Origin: Bacteroidota bacterium
Lineage (GTDB): Bacteria > Bacteroidota > Bacteroidia > Chitinophagales > Saprospiraceae
Direction of reading: 5' to 3'
Length of the DNA: 64,000 bases
Assembly (NCBI GenBank): GCA_963169455.1
Contig: CAUJDW010000113.1
Coordinates: 1-64,000 of the forward strand
The position numbers and the translations under genes are program-made. The notes below the pieces were generated by a model. It did no database searches, was not told the DNA's origin, and saw only the letters and a list, made by a program, of their open reading frames with translations. Each line of letters begins with the position of its first letter. Positions within the stretch are counted from its first letter, which is position 1. Below, in pieces: positions 19,427-30,164 of the stretch.

Positions 19427-20338
19427 ATGCCAACAGTTCTAATTGCCGGAGGAAGCGGCCTGATCGGCCGGCGCCTCAGCGCCATCCTGAAGGAAAAAGG
19501 CTATGAGGTGCTGCACCTCAGCCGCCGCCGGCGCACCGATGCCGCATATCCCACCTACCAGTGGGATGTCGCAGCCCAATCGATTGACCCGGAAGCGGTG
19601 GAACGGGCCGACTACGTCATTAACCTGGCCGGAGCGGGCATCGCGGACAGGCCCTGGACATCGGCCCGCAAGAAGCTCATCGTCGAAAGCCGCACCGCCA
19701 GCGCGCGCCTTTTGTTGTCGGCCTTCCGGGCGCAGGGCCACTGGCCGAAGGCCTATATCGGCATCGCCGCTATCGGTTATTATGGCAGCCGGGCTGATGA
19801 GGTGCTGGAGGAAAACGCCCCTCCGGGCAGTGGCTTTTTGGCCGAAAGTTGCGTAGCCTGGGAAAATGCCATCGCCGGGCTGGCCGCCTCCGGTATCCGC
19901 ACCGTGGCCATCCGGGCGGGCATCGTACTGTCTACCCGGGGCGGCGCACTGGAAAAGATCATGATGCCCTTTCATTTTTTCGTTGGCAGTTATTTCGGCG
20001 ACGGCAGCCAGTGGTACAGCTGGATACACATTGACGACCTTTGCAATATGTTCGTTAAAGCTATCGAGGATGAACAGATGCAGGGTGTGTACAATGGGGT
20101 AGCCCCCCAACCCGTGCCCAATAAGGAGCTGGTGGAACAGCTCAGGCAGGCCATGGGCAAACCCGCCCTGCTGGCGCCCGTCCCGGCTTTCGCCCTGAGG
20201 CTGGCCATGGGCGAAATGGCGGAAACGATCCTGTCCAGTGTAAGAGTCAGCTCGCGGAAGATACAGGAGGCGGGCTTTGCATTCCGTTTCCCCAACCTGC
20301 CGGAAGCGCTGGCCGATTTGCTGAGGCGGAAGGTTTGA
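19427..20338 (+). CDS. TIGR01777-type NAD-dependent epimerase/dehydratase family protein
   Basis: MPTVLIAGGSGLIGRRLSAILKEKGYEVLHLSRR (Rossmann); WSWIHIDDL-like QWYSWIHIDDLCNMFVKAIE; YNGVAPQPVPNKELVEQL. Confidence 0.93.
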   Translation: MPTVLIAGGSGLIGRRLSAILKEKGYEVLHLSRRRRTDAAYPTYQWDVAAQSIDPEAVERADYVINLAGAGIADRPWTSARKKLIVESRTASARLLLSAFRAQGHWPKAYIGIAAIGYYGSRADEVLEENAPPGSGFLAESCVAWENAIAGLAASGIRTVAIRAGIVLSTRGGALEKIMMPFHFFVGSYFGDGSQWYSWIHIDDLCNMFVKAIEDEQMQGVYNGVAPQPVPNKELVEQLRQAMGKPALLAPVPAFALRLAMGEMAETILSSVRVSSRKIQEAGFAFRFPNLPEALADLLRRKV

Positions 20339-20372
20339 TCCAGGAACGCACGCAATGCCCGTACCCGCGGCC

Positions 20373-20804
20373 TCAGGGCTTGAACACCTCAATCTCGTGG
20401 GTGCGCACGACGAGGTCGGTGAACTTTCCCTTGAAACGGGTCGCTTTTACGATGTGGTTGTCGATCCAGTGGTAATTGCCGCCGCGCGGTTTGTTCAGCA
20501 GCAGGGCGTGGTATTTGAAGCCGTGTTTTTTCAGCCATTTCTCCGTAATGTCACGCTGCTCTTCGGTGCGGGAAGAAAAAAAAGTGATCAGGTGCCCTTC
20601 CTCAAACCACTTGTTGATGATTTTCAGGGCATCGGGGTATGGAAGGGCCGTCAGCATTCGCTCAGGCTCCTCATTGGGAATGTCATCACATATCGTCCCG
20701 TCTATGTCGATCAGGAAATTCTTCACCGACTCAGGCAGTTGGGGGCTGATCCGCTCACCCTTTTCGTTGAAGGTATCCCTTAAGTTATGATCCTGTGTAT
20801 CCAT
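20373..20804 (-). CDS. HAD-like phosphatase
   Basis: FLIDIDGTICDDIPNEEPERM (DxDGT), FFSSRTEEQRDITEKWLKKHGFKYHALLLNKPRGGNYHWIDNH. Confidence 0.85.
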   Translation of the reverse strand: MDTQDHNLRDTFNEKGERISPQLPESVKNFLIDIDGTICDDIPNEEPERMLTALPYPDALKIINKWFEEGHLITFFSSRTEEQRDITEKWLKKHGFKYHALLLNKPRGGNYHWIDNHIVKATRFKGKFTDLVVRTHEIEVFKP

Positions 20805-20928
20805 GGATGCTACATTTTAAATTTCCTGCACAAAGCTAACACAAAAAGCTTCACCGAGGCGGGATAGGCGCGGCCTGTTTCATAGCTTCATGGTTCCACA
20901 GGGCGTAAAAAAAACGGCAACCCTATGC

Positions 20929-21828
20929 TCAGAAGCTGATGAAATCAGCGGGGTCAACGGGTTTGCCCTGATGCCACAACTCGAAGTGCAGGTGCGGCCC
21001 GTTGGACAGCGTGCCGGTATTGCCGATGATGGCGACGGCTTCGCCGGCTTTGACGAAGGCGCCCGTTTTTTTCAGCAGGGCCGAATTGTGTTTATAGAAG
21101 GTGATCGTGTTATTGGCATGCTGGATGCCAATGGTGTTGCCGGTTTCAAGCGTCCATTCGGAGAAAAAGATGTAGCCATCCATGGCGGCTTTTATCGCCG
21201 TGTTTTTAGGCGCCAGGATATCCAGGCCGTAATGTTTGCGGTCGGGATTAAAGCCGGCGGAAATTTCGCCGTTGGCAGGAGGTGTGAAGTACATGTGCTC
21301 CAGGGAAACATTGCGCGGGGAAAAATTAGCCGTTCGGCTGCGCTGGGCCGCCTCCCCCACTTCTTCAAGCTGGACTTCCTGGCGCAGCTCTTCTTCGGCT
21401 TCGGACAGGGGCACCTCCTGCAGGGTGTCGGTGAGTATGGCGGTAGCCTGGCTGGTATTGACGGAAGTATCGACATTGCCGGTCAGGATGCGCTTGATGT
21501 TTTCCGAATACTTTTCCTGAGCGGCCAGTTGTTTTTCCATTTTCCTGACCTGCCGGTACAGGTTTTCCACCTCTTCGCGGTTCTCGCCGCCCGTGCCGTA
21601 ACCGGGCATATAGCGCTTCAGCGGAGTGAATGCTATGGCGAGTACAACCAGGACGGCTACAATGACGAGAATGGTGCTCACAAAAACGTAAACGTTAAGC
21701 AGCGTGAGCCGGTAAGAGCCGACTTCCTCGAAAGTCTCGTTGTTCATGACCACCAGGCGGTAGGTGTGCCTCATGTTCTGCTTCCACCGCTCCCACCTGC
21801 TTTTTGCACTGTCGTGTTCGGCTGCCAT
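20929..21828 (-). CDS. M23 family metallopeptidase (LytM/endopeptidase)
   Basis: TM anchor and coiled coil, then GEISAGFNPDRKHYGLDILAPKNTAIKAAMDGYI...GTLSNGPHLHFELWHQGKPVDPADFISF. Confidence 0.93.
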   Translation of the reverse strand: MAAEHDSAKSRWERWKQNMRHTYRLVVMNNETFEEVGSYRLTLLNVYVFVSTILVIVAVLVVLAIAFTPLKRYMPGYGTGGENREEVENLYRQVRKMEKQLAAQEKYSENIKRILTGNVDTSVNTSQATAILTDTLQEVPLSEAEEELRQEVQLEEVGEAAQRSRTANFSPRNVSLEHMYFTPPANGEISAGFNPDRKHYGLDILAPKNTAIKAAMDGYIFFSEWTLETGNTIGIQHANNTITFYKHNSALLKKTGAFVKAGEAVAIIGNTGTLSNGPHLHFELWHQGKPVDPADFISF

Positions 21829-22148
21829 TGGCTTTATTTTAAGGTTGCCAGCTAAAGGAGGCGCTGCCTGCTGAATGACTTAATCGGGCCCCGCCTTTGA
21901 AGTGTTTTAAGAATAAAATAATTTTGCCTTTCGACGTTCTATATAACGTGCCCGGAGGCCCAAAAGATTATTCGGCGCTGCCTGTTATTCGGGCCGGTTT
22001 TTCCCGCATCGCGCTGTAAAGTTATACTGCCCGGCAAGAGGTATGCAAAAAATCGGGCGTTTTCTTTTGCCGGCGCCTTTAACGTAAGGGCTCCCGGATT
22101 GAACCTATTGGCCGCAAAGGCCGTATATCAGATTTTGGATTCTTAAAA

Positions 22149-25088
22149 ATGAAAGCCTTGAAATACATAAACAAAGCATTGCTGATCCTGGCCGTTTTTT
22201 CCATCGTTTCAGCCTGCACCACTCAGAAAAAAAAGAGCGACATGTCGGCTCTGGGCGAACTGTACCACAATACCACCGCCCACTACAACGGCTACTTCAA
22301 TGCCGACGAACTGGTCACGGCCAGCATCCTCAACCTGGAACAGCAATACCAGGACAACTATACCAAACTGCTGCCGATGTATGAATACGTTGCAGTGGAA
22401 AACCCTCAATCGGCCGCTCCCGACCTCGACGAGGCCATCAAGAAGGTATCCATCGTGGTCAACCTCCACCGCTACAGCAAATGGACCGATGACTGCTACC
22501 TGCTGGTGGGCAAGGCCCAGTACCTGAAACAGGACTACGAATCAGCGGAGGAAACGCTGCGGTATCTGGCCAACGAGTTCAGCCCCGAAAAAATGAAGAA
22601 ACGCGAAGGCGTTTCCAAAAGCGACAAAAAAGTCAGCAAAAAGAAGTCTTCCAAAAAGAAAAGCGCTCAAATGCGGAAAAAGGCCCAGAAGGGCAGCAAG
22701 AGCAAACTGAGCAAGGAGCGCGAAAAGGCGCGCAAACAATACAACAAGGCGGTTAAAAAAGCCCGCAAGAAAGGGGAAAAAGCGCCCCCGAAGCCGGAAA
22801 TACTGCAGCCGGGCCGGAACAAGGAAGAAGCGGTTTCCAAAAGCGCGGAAGAAGAAAAGGACGCCAAAGCGAAAGCCGGGGAAAACAAAGCCGAGAATAC
22901 CGACGGCCAGGATAATTTCCTCCAGCACCGCCCGGCCTACCAGGAAGGCCTGCTCTGGCTGGCCCGCACCATGATCGAACGCGACAATTACGACGCGGCG
23001 CAGTTTTATATGGCCCAACTGGAAAGCGGCCCCAACACCTACTCCGATATCCGCGGGCAGCTTCCCGCCATCCAGGCTTATTACCACCTGCACCGGAAGG
23101 AATACAGCGCTGCCCTGCCGCTCCTGGAAAAGGCCATCGAAGCGGAAAAGGAACGCAGGCAGCGCGCCCGCTATGCCTATATCATGGCGCAGATACACCA
23201 GATGAGCGGCAACAGCCAGGGCGCCTATGCCGCTTTCGAACAGGCGCTCGGCCTCAAACCCGGTTTCGAGATGGAATTCAACTGCAAGCTGAACATGGCG
23301 CAGAACGCCTGGGCCAGCGGCAACGGCAGCTCCGCAGAAGCCATCGCCAACCTGGAGAAGATGCTGAAAGACGAAAAAAACAAGGAATACAAAGACCAAA
23401 TCTATTTCTCCCTCGCCCAGATCGCCCTCAAGTCCGGCAATCGGGAAGAAGGGATCGCAAACCTCAAGCTCTCCCTTCAGCACAACACCACGAACATCGC
23501 CCAGAAAGCCGAATCCTACTATACGCTGGCCGGGCTATTCTTCGAATCCGAAGAATACGTGCCGGCCAAGAATTATTACGACAGCACGCTCATGGTTCTG
23601 GCTCAAACAGACAGCCGGTATCAGGAAGTGGAGCGCATGAGTAAAAACCTGGCTGATATCGCCGCCAATATTCAGGCCATCGAATTACAGGACAGCCTGC
23701 TGCGCCTCAGCAAAATGAGCGAGGCGGAAAGGGAAGCCCTGGCGCTGGAGATCAAAAAGAAACAGGACGAAGCGCGCCTCCGGGAGATCGCCGAAAAAGC
23801 CAAAGCCGTTTCCGCCCCCGGCCCCGGCGACCGCCGCACGGTTGCGGCAGCAGGGCCGGCACAGCAAAAGGCCAGCAGCTTCTTCGCCTACGACGACCGC
23901 GCCGTCAAACGGGGCGCCCGCGAATTTACCCGCAAATGGGGCAGCCGCCCCCTCGAGGACGACTGGCGAAGATCCAGCAAGCGGGAGTCTTCTCCAATCG
24001 CAACCGCCGAAACTGCCGAGGAGCAACCCACCACCGCCGCCACGGTGCTCACAGGCGACGAAGTAAAGAAATACCTCGGCTCCATCCCGGAATCGGACGC
24101 CGAAATCCGCCTGGCCGAACTGAAAATCCAGGAGGCCATGTTCAAGCTTGGCTCGCTCTACCGCGACCGCCTGCAAAACCTGCCCAAAGCGATTGCAACA
24201 CTGGAAGAACTGGACCGCCGCTTCCCAAATAATAATTACGAACTGGAAACCTGGTATCAGTTATACCTGGCCTACACCGACCGCGGCGACCCGGCCCGGG
24301 CAAAATCCTATGCCGACAGGATACTGGACAAATACCAGACCTCCAAGTACGCCATGGTCATCAAAAACCCCGCTTATGTCGATGAGCTGGCCAATGAAGA
24401 GCGCAAGCTCAACAACTACTATGACCAGGCTTACGCCGCTTTCAACAAGGGCGACTACCAGCAGGCCTATCAAAAAAGCATTTCGGCCAAGGAACAATTC
24501 GGCGCCGGCAATTCCCTGCAGCCCAAATTCGCTCTGCTGGCGGCCATGAGCACGGGCAACCTGCAGGGTAAGGAGGCCTATGCAGAAGCGCTGCGCGAAG
24601 TGGTGGCCAAATACCCCAACACCCCCGAACAGCTCCGGGCCAGAGAAATCCTCCGCCTCCTGGGCGAGGCCGCGGCAAGCCTGCCGGGCGGCGCGCGGGA
24701 AGAGATCCAGCAGTATAAAGCTGAAGATGAAGACCTCCACTACGTGCTCATCGTTTTCAAAGACCCGAATGTCGACCTCAATGCCGTCAAGGTGGGGGTT
24801 TCCGATTTTAACGAGAAGTACTTCAAACTGGACCGCCTGCGCATTTCCAACATCTATCTGGGCGAAACCGCCGAAAACCGCCTGCCCATCCTGGTGCTGC
24901 GCCGCTTCAAGAACAAGACGGAGTCCATGAAATACTACAACGGAACCAAACAGAACAGCAGGGATTTCATCGACAGCAGCGTGGAATTCGAGGTGTTTCC
25001 GGTCACCCAGAACAACTACCGCGAAGTCATCAAGGAAAAGTCGGTTGACAACTACCGGGTGTTCTTCGAGGCCAACTACCTGAATTAA
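22149..25088 (+). CDS. porW/sprE-like: PorW/SprE-like TPR lipoprotein (type IX secretion/gliding)
   Basis: Lipobox SIVSACTTQKKK; LYHNTTAHYNGYFNADELVTASILNLEQQYQDNYTKLLPMYEYV; multiple TPRs; C-terminal HYVLIVFKDPNVDLNAVKVGVSDFNEKYFKLDRLRISNIYLG. Confidence 0.8.
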   Translation: MKALKYINKALLILAVFSIVSACTTQKKKSDMSALGELYHNTTAHYNGYFNADELVTASILNLEQQYQDNYTKLLPMYEYVAVENPQSAAPDLDEAIKKVSIVVNLHRYSKWTDDCYLLVGKAQYLKQDYESAEETLRYLANEFSPEKMKKREGVSKSDKKVSKKKSSKKKSAQMRKKAQKGSKSKLSKEREKARKQYNKAVKKARKKGEKAPPKPEILQPGRNKEEAVSKSAEEEKDAKAKAGENKAENTDGQDNFLQHRPAYQEGLLWLARTMIERDNYDAAQFYMAQLESGPNTYSDIRGQLPAIQAYYHLHRKEYSAALPLLEKAIEAEKERRQRARYAYIMAQIHQMSGNSQGAYAAFEQALGLKPGFEMEFNCKLNMAQNAWASGNGSSAEAIANLEKMLKDEKNKEYKDQIYFSLAQIALKSGNREEGIANLKLSLQHNTTNIAQKAESYYTLAGLFFESEEYVPAKNYYDSTLMVLAQTDSRYQEVERMSKNLADIAANIQAIELQDSLLRLSKMSEAEREALALEIKKKQDEARLREIAEKAKAVSAPGPGDRRTVAAAGPAQQKASSFFAYDDRAVKRGAREFTRKWGSRPLEDDWRRSSKRESSPIATAETAEEQPTTAATVLTGDEVKKYLGSIPESDAEIRLAELKIQEAMFKLGSLYRDRLQNLPKAIATLEELDRRFPNNNYELETWYQLYLAYTDRGDPARAKSYADRILDKYQTSKYAMVIKNPAYVDELANEERKLNNYYDQAYAAFNKGDYQQAYQKSISAKEQFGAGNSLQPKFALLAAMSTGNLQGKEAYAEALREVVAKYPNTPEQLRAREILRLLGEAAASLPGGAREEIQQYKAEDEDLHYVLIVFKDPNVDLNAVKVGVSDFNEKYFKLDRLRISNIYLGETAENRLPILVLRRFKNKTESMKYYNGTKQNSRDFIDSSVEFEVFPVTQNNYREVIKEKSVDNYRVFFEANYLN

Positions 25089-25109
25089 AACCCGCGAGGC
25101 CTTGAAACC

Positions 25110-25964
25110 GTGAAACAGCCAACTTCTCTGCGCAAGCTCTATTATGCCCTTCCCCCCGCCTGGCGCTTCCTGGCGCGGCGGCTGTATTATCTGCCTTCCG
25201 ACCTGTACGACGGCCTGAGCGGGCGGCGCGATGAGCTGACGCCTCCAAAAGGCCTGATCTACACGGGTTCGGGCGACTTCCGGGCGCAGGGGGAAAAAAT
25301 GCTCAGATATTTTATCGAACTGGGCGGGCTCAGGCCCGGCCACCGCGTACTGGACGTGGGCAGCGGCATGGGGCGCATCGCCGTACCGCTCACACGCTAT
25401 CTCGATGAGCAGGGCAGCTATGAAGGTTTCGACGTGGTGGAAAGCGGCGTGCGCTGGTGCAACAGGCGCATAAGCCGGCGCTTTCCCAACTTCCGCTTTC
25501 AGTTCATAGGCCTCGGAAATGACCTTTACCGGCCGGGAGGAGGCAATGCGGCAGCCTTCCGCTTCCCTTATGCGGACGAAGATTTTGACTTCGCGATACT
25601 GACCTCGGTTTTTACCCACATGCTTCCCGAGGAGGTAGCCAACTACCTGAAGGAAATCCGGCGGGTGCTGAAGCCGGGTGGGGTGTGTTTCGTTACCTTT
25701 TTCCTCTGGAACCGCGAATCCGAAGCGCTTTCACAGGCCAATCCCGTTTTTAATTTCCCCTTTGGGCGTGGCCACTACCGGCTCATGGACGAGAACGTCC
25801 AGTCGGCCAATGTGGCCTATGAAGAAGCCTACCTCAGGGCCGGCATGATCGAAGCGGCCGGGCTGTCGGTAGAACAGGCCCACTACGGTTACTGGCCCGG
25901 GCGGGACAAAGAGGCATGCAGGGATTTTCAGGATATACTGCTGTTGCGCAGGCCCCTTTCATAA
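25110..25964 (+). CDS. SAM-dependent methyltransferase
   Basis: HRVLDVGSGMGRIAVPLTRYLDEQGSYEGFDVVESGVRWC; GTG start. Confidence 0.88.
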   Translation: MKQPTSLRKLYYALPPAWRFLARRLYYLPSDLYDGLSGRRDELTPPKGLIYTGSGDFRAQGEKMLRYFIELGGLRPGHRVLDVGSGMGRIAVPLTRYLDEQGSYEGFDVVESGVRWCNRRISRRFPNFRFQFIGLGNDLYRPGGGNAAAFRFPYADEDFDFAILTSVFTHMLPEEVANYLKEIRRVLKPGGVCFVTFFLWNRESEALSQANPVFNFPFGRGHYRLMDENVQSANVAYEEAYLRAGMIEAAGLSVEQAHYGYWPGRDKEACRDFQDILLLRRPLS

Positions 25965-26023
25965 ACGGTGCGCGGGCTCCTGCCTTGAAACCCAATGCAA
26001 AACCCCGCGCTCCATTTGAATGA

Positions 26024-26860
26024 TCACCATTTCACCATCTTCCTGCTGCTCATCTGCTGCCCATAGGCGACCTGTACCGTATAGGCTCCGGCCGGCAGGT
26101 GGCCGGCTTCCAGGCTTAGCACCTGTTCGCCGGGGCTGAGGGCGAAACGGCGGCTCAGGGCCGTACGCCCTTTGGCATCTGTCAGCCGCAGTTGGTATTC
26201 GCCCTGGGTGGGCGGATTGATGCGGAGGTTCAGTTCTGACGCCACCGGGTTGGGGAAGATGGTAAAACCGCCCGGCAATTCATTCGCTTCAGCGGTGTTG
26301 GTGATGACTTCGCTCAGGATGATGGGGCTGCCCAGGAAGGAGGATCCATCGCCATTAGAGCCATCCTGCCCGTTGGCGGCGACGACGGCAGCGTAAAATC
26401 GCACATCGCCCGTGCCCGCCGCCGGGGCTTCCCAGTCCACTTCAAAAGTATTGCTGTTGCTGCGCTTGTTGTGTTCCGGGTATTCCCTGCCGCTGAGGGG
26501 CGTGATCTGAACATCGGCTCCCGGGTTTTTGAAGTCACCGGCCTGTACGTTGCCCGCCCCACTCAGGGCGACGGCCTGGAAGCCGTATCCGGCAGGGCCG
26601 CCGGAGGCGTTTACGGTGACGCGCATTTTGTACGTCTTGCCGGGTTCATAGGTATTTACCGGGTTGCCGCCATCCAGTATTTCCAGCACCGGGCTTGGGG
26701 AAAATGCACCCGAATTGTGGCATAGCTGGCAGGCGCCAATGCTCAGCGGGGAGCCGGTGCGGTCAAGCCCCTGCACTTCGGCCGGGCCTGCGGAGTTGTT
26801 CACAAGCAACAAGGCCAAAGCCAGGAGCGTGAAAAAGGTGTAGATGATCCTGAATTTCAT
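26024..26860 (-). CDS. Reeler/choice-of-anchor-type secreted protein with CxxCH motif and T9SS sorting domain
   Basis: Signal peptide MKFRIIYTFFTLLALALLLV; SIGACQLCHNSG; GFTIFPNPVASELNLRINPP...SSRKMVKW (T9SS CTD). Confidence 0.75.
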   Translation of the reverse strand: MKFRIIYTFFTLLALALLLVNNSAGPAEVQGLDRTGSPLSIGACQLCHNSGAFSPSPVLEILDGGNPVNTYEPGKTYKMRVTVNASGGPAGYGFQAVALSGAGNVQAGDFKNPGADVQITPLSGREYPEHNKRSNSNTFEVDWEAPAAGTGDVRFYAAVVAANGQDGSNGDGSSFLGSPIILSEVITNTAEANELPGGFTIFPNPVASELNLRINPPTQGEYQLRLTDAKGRTALSRRFALSPGEQVLSLEAGHLPAGAYTVQVAYGQQMSSRKMVKW

Positions 26861-26985
26861 AAGCACATCATTTTGGAAAAGAAATGAATGAAAAAAAGAG
26901 TTTCCTCTGTTGGACAACATCGCCCAACAAGACGGCAATTTGTGGTAAAAGTTTAACTGTTGGGCGGGAATTGCTGACAGCCAGC

Positions 26986-27534
26986 TTACACAATGCCCAA
27001 TTCGGGATGTTTTCCTTTGGCGCCCTGAAAATACTGCATGATGAACTGGAAATCCGCCTCTTTATCGCCCGACGGGAAAAACGGCCTGCTGAGCCGGATT
27101 TCCCTGTGGGCCCAGTCGAGCCGGCCCATCACGATAGGGGCCCCGGCGCCCAGGGCGATGTAGTAGAAGCCGGTTTTGAGTTGATCTACCTTTTTCCGGG
27201 TGCCTTCCGGGGCAATGCAGATGGCGAACTGCTCCTTGCTGTTGAAGATATCGACCACGGAATCCACGTAATTTGTCCGCCGGGAGCGGTCGACGGGATA
27301 GCCGCCCAGCCAGCGGAATATCCAGCCGACAGGCGGTTTGAACAAGGAATCCTTGCCCACGTACTTGATGTCCAGCCCCAGGGCGCTGCGCGCCAGCAGC
27401 CCGAGGGGAAAATCCCAGTTGGAGGTATGGGGAATGGCGATGAAGACGTACTTTTCCGGTAGCTGATCGTACTCCAGCACCACCTTCCAGCCCAGAAGTT
27501 TGAGAAGAAATCTGCTAATGGCCCTGAACATCAT
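26986..27534 (-). CDS. 1-acyl-sn-glycerol-3-phosphate acyltransferase-like (PlsC family)
   Basis: KYVFIAIPHTSNWDFPLGLLARSALGLDIKYVGKDSLFKPPVGWIFRWLGGYPVDRS...ICIAPEGTRKKVDQLKTGFYYIA. Confidence 0.88.
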   Translation of the reverse strand: MMFRAISRFLLKLLGWKVVLEYDQLPEKYVFIAIPHTSNWDFPLGLLARSALGLDIKYVGKDSLFKPPVGWIFRWLGGYPVDRSRRTNYVDSVVDIFNSKEQFAICIAPEGTRKKVDQLKTGFYYIALGAGAPIVMGRLDWAHREIRLSRPFFPSGDKEADFQFIMQYFQGAKGKHPELGIV

Positions 27535-27764
27535 ATAAAGCCGCTTTTCTGTTGGCCGGAAAATTACGAAATTCCGGAGAGTTTAGCCCGATGCAACATC
27601 CGGGCTTTCCTTTCGTATATATTGCTGGAAAGCGGGGCCGGAAAGAGCCGGTGCAAAGCATTATTTTTGCAGCCGGCGCCGGTACAGTGACGGCCTGGGC
27701 GCTGCTGCGTTAAAGCTAAAAGGAACAACAGCCTTCACAGGCATCCCAAAAATCAACAGGCACT

Positions 27765-30089
27765 TTGGAGAAAAGCATCCTCATCGCGTTCATATTGGCG
27801 CTATGCCTGCCCCTGACGGCGCAGCGCCCGGAAGGGCCGCCCCCCCTGGAGCTGATCTTCTCTCTGGAAGGCGGGTTCTATCCGGATGCCGTGACTGTGG
27901 AGGCCACTTCGCCCGGCGCCGAGGTGTATTACACGGCTGACGGCTCTCTGCCCACCCGCAACGCCTCCCTTTTCCGGCGCCCCATCCGCATCGATAAGAC
28001 GGCCATTCTGCGGGCCATTGCCTTTCACCCCGACGGGCGGCAGAGCCCGGTGGTGAGCCATACCTACTTAATCGGCGAGCCGCCTACCGGCTTTGCAGTG
28101 GTTTCCATTGGCATCACCCCCGCTTTCCTGTTCCATCCGCAACAAGGGTTGTTCATGCTGGGAAGTAATGTGATCGACACCCTCTGGAAGAAACCCGGCG
28201 CCAACTTCTGGAGCCGGCGGGAACTGCCCGCCAATGTCGAGATATTCGAACCCGACGGCCGCTGCGTGTACCGCAGCATGTCGGGCTTCCGCCTCTTCGG
28301 CGGCATGAGCCGGCTGTTCCCTCAAAAGTCCATCGCCCTGGCTGCCCGCAACATGTATGGGGAAAAGCGCATCAAACACAGGCTTTTCGGCAAAAAAGGG
28401 CCCGACAGGTTCAAATTCCTGGTGCTGCGCAATTCCGGCAGCGACTTCGGCAAGACCCACTTCCGCGACGCCCTGATGGCGGAAATGACGGATGGCTGGG
28501 ATATCGACAAACAGGATTACCGGCCTGCCCATGTTTACATCAATGGCCAGTACTGGGGCATTTACAATATCCGGGAAAAAGTGAACCGGTTTTTCATCGA
28601 AAGCCACCACGAAGGCGTGGATGCCGACAGCATCGACCTCATCGAGCACCGCTTTACCCGCAAACAGGGCAGCACCCGGCACTACCTCAATCTCCTGAAA
28701 TTCCTCGAAGAAAACAGCCTGGCCAGCCCCGCCAATTACGCCTACGTACAGACGCAGATGGACGTCGGCAACTTCATGGACTATCAGATCGCCCAGATCT
28801 ATTTCGACAATCAGGACGCCGGCGGGAACATCAAGTTCTGGCGCCCCCAGACGCCTGACGGGCGGTGGCGGTGGATACTGTACGACACCGACTGGGGCTT
28901 CGGGCTGCACAACCGCTATGCCTACCGGAACAACAGCCTGGCCTTCCATACCGAACCCAACGGCCCGGCCTGGCCCAACCCGCCCTGGAGCACTTTCCTG
29001 CTGCGCAAACTTTTGGAGAATGCCGATTTCCGCCAGGCCTTCGTCAACCGCTTTGCCGACCATCTCAACACCTGTTTCTCCTCCGAAAGGGCCGTGGCGC
29101 TCGTGGATTCCTTCTACCAGATGTACCTCCCGGAAATACCGCGCCACCTCGGGCGGTGGAACCTCAGCCACAACACCTGGGAAGAAGAAGTAGCCATTGT
29201 GCGCAATTTTGCCAGAGAGCGCCCCGCCTACATGCGCATGCACCTGATGGAGCGCTTCCGCACCGGCCCGCAACGCCACTTCGAAGTGAGCACCAATGAA
29301 GGTGGGCGGATACTCATCAACGACAACATTTCCGTCAGCAATGACACCCTGGAGGCGGCCTATTTCGAGCGCTACCCCATTAAGCTGCGGGCCGTGGCCC
29401 ATCATGGTTACCGCTTCGCCCGCTGGGAGGGAATCGATGCCGACGAAACCCTGCGGGAACTTACCTTCGCGCCCAGTGCGCGGATTACCCGGGTGCGCGC
29501 TGTTTTCGAACGCTTCACCCACCCGCTGGAAGGCAAACTGGTGGTCAACGAGATATGCCCCAGAAATGGCAAAACCGGCGACTGGATCGAGCTCTTCAAC
29601 GCTTCCCAAAACAGGGTTTCCCTCAAGGACTGGACCCTGGGCGACCAGAAGCGCAATGAATTCCGCTTTCCGGAAATTTACGTCGCTCCAAACGACTATC
29701 TGGTCATCTGCCGCGATTCCGCGCGATTCGTACAGGCCTTCCCGGGGGCCTACAACGTCATCGGCGGGCTGCCCTTCGGGCTGAACAAGCGGAGCGAAAG
29801 CCTCAGCCTGTACTCCATCCTCGGGGCTATGGTCGACAGCATCGCCTACGAAGCCCCGCCGCTGGATACGGCCTTCACACTCAACCTCCTGCTGCCTTAC
29901 CTGGACAACAGCGAAAAGGAAAACTGGGAGGTGCGGCTCGGCGACGGCTCCCCCAATGCCGCCAACCCCTACTACGTCGAAAGCCGCGTGCGCGTGGCCC
30001 AGGAACAATGGGTCCAGATGGGGCTGGCCTCCGGCGTGCTCCTGCTGGGGCTTATTTTGCTGGCCTTGCGGCATAGAGGGGTCTTGTGA
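27765..30089 (+). CDS. CotH kinase family protein with chitobiase C-terminal-like and lamin-tail-like domains
   Basis: PGAEVYYTADGSLPTRNASLFRRPIRID (CHB_HEX-like); FKFLVLRNSGSDFGKTHFRDALMAEM, YINGQYWGIYNIREKVNRFFIESHH, WRWILYDTDWGFG (CotH); VVNEICPRNGKTGDWIELFNAS (lamin-tail-like). TTG start. Confidence 0.88.
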   Translation: MEKSILIAFILALCLPLTAQRPEGPPPLELIFSLEGGFYPDAVTVEATSPGAEVYYTADGSLPTRNASLFRRPIRIDKTAILRAIAFHPDGRQSPVVSHTYLIGEPPTGFAVVSIGITPAFLFHPQQGLFMLGSNVIDTLWKKPGANFWSRRELPANVEIFEPDGRCVYRSMSGFRLFGGMSRLFPQKSIALAARNMYGEKRIKHRLFGKKGPDRFKFLVLRNSGSDFGKTHFRDALMAEMTDGWDIDKQDYRPAHVYINGQYWGIYNIREKVNRFFIESHHEGVDADSIDLIEHRFTRKQGSTRHYLNLLKFLEENSLASPANYAYVQTQMDVGNFMDYQIAQIYFDNQDAGGNIKFWRPQTPDGRWRWILYDTDWGFGLHNRYAYRNNSLAFHTEPNGPAWPNPPWSTFLLRKLLENADFRQAFVNRFADHLNTCFSSERAVALVDSFYQMYLPEIPRHLGRWNLSHNTWEEEVAIVRNFARERPAYMRMHLMERFRTGPQRHFEVSTNEGGRILINDNISVSNDTLEAAYFERYPIKLRAVAHHGYRFARWEGIDADETLRELTFAPSARITRVRAVFERFTHPLEGKLVVNEICPRNGKTGDWIELFNASQNRVSLKDWTLGDQKRNEFRFPEIYVAPNDYLVICRDSARFVQAFPGAYNVIGGLPFGLNKRSESLSLYSILGAMVDSIAYEAPPLDTAFTLNLLLPYLDNSEKENWEVRLGDGSPNAANPYYVESRVRVAQEQWVQMGLASGVLLLGLILLALRHRGVL

Positions 30090-30164
30090 CCAGGCACGCG
30101 GAAAAAAATCCGGCAGGATTAAACCCAATGCCCGTTTTATCGTCCAACTGGCAAAACACGCAAT

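Noticed and set aside
28068-30128. 686-aa minus-strand ORF
   Set aside because: Antisense to the CotH-family gene; no recognisable motifs.
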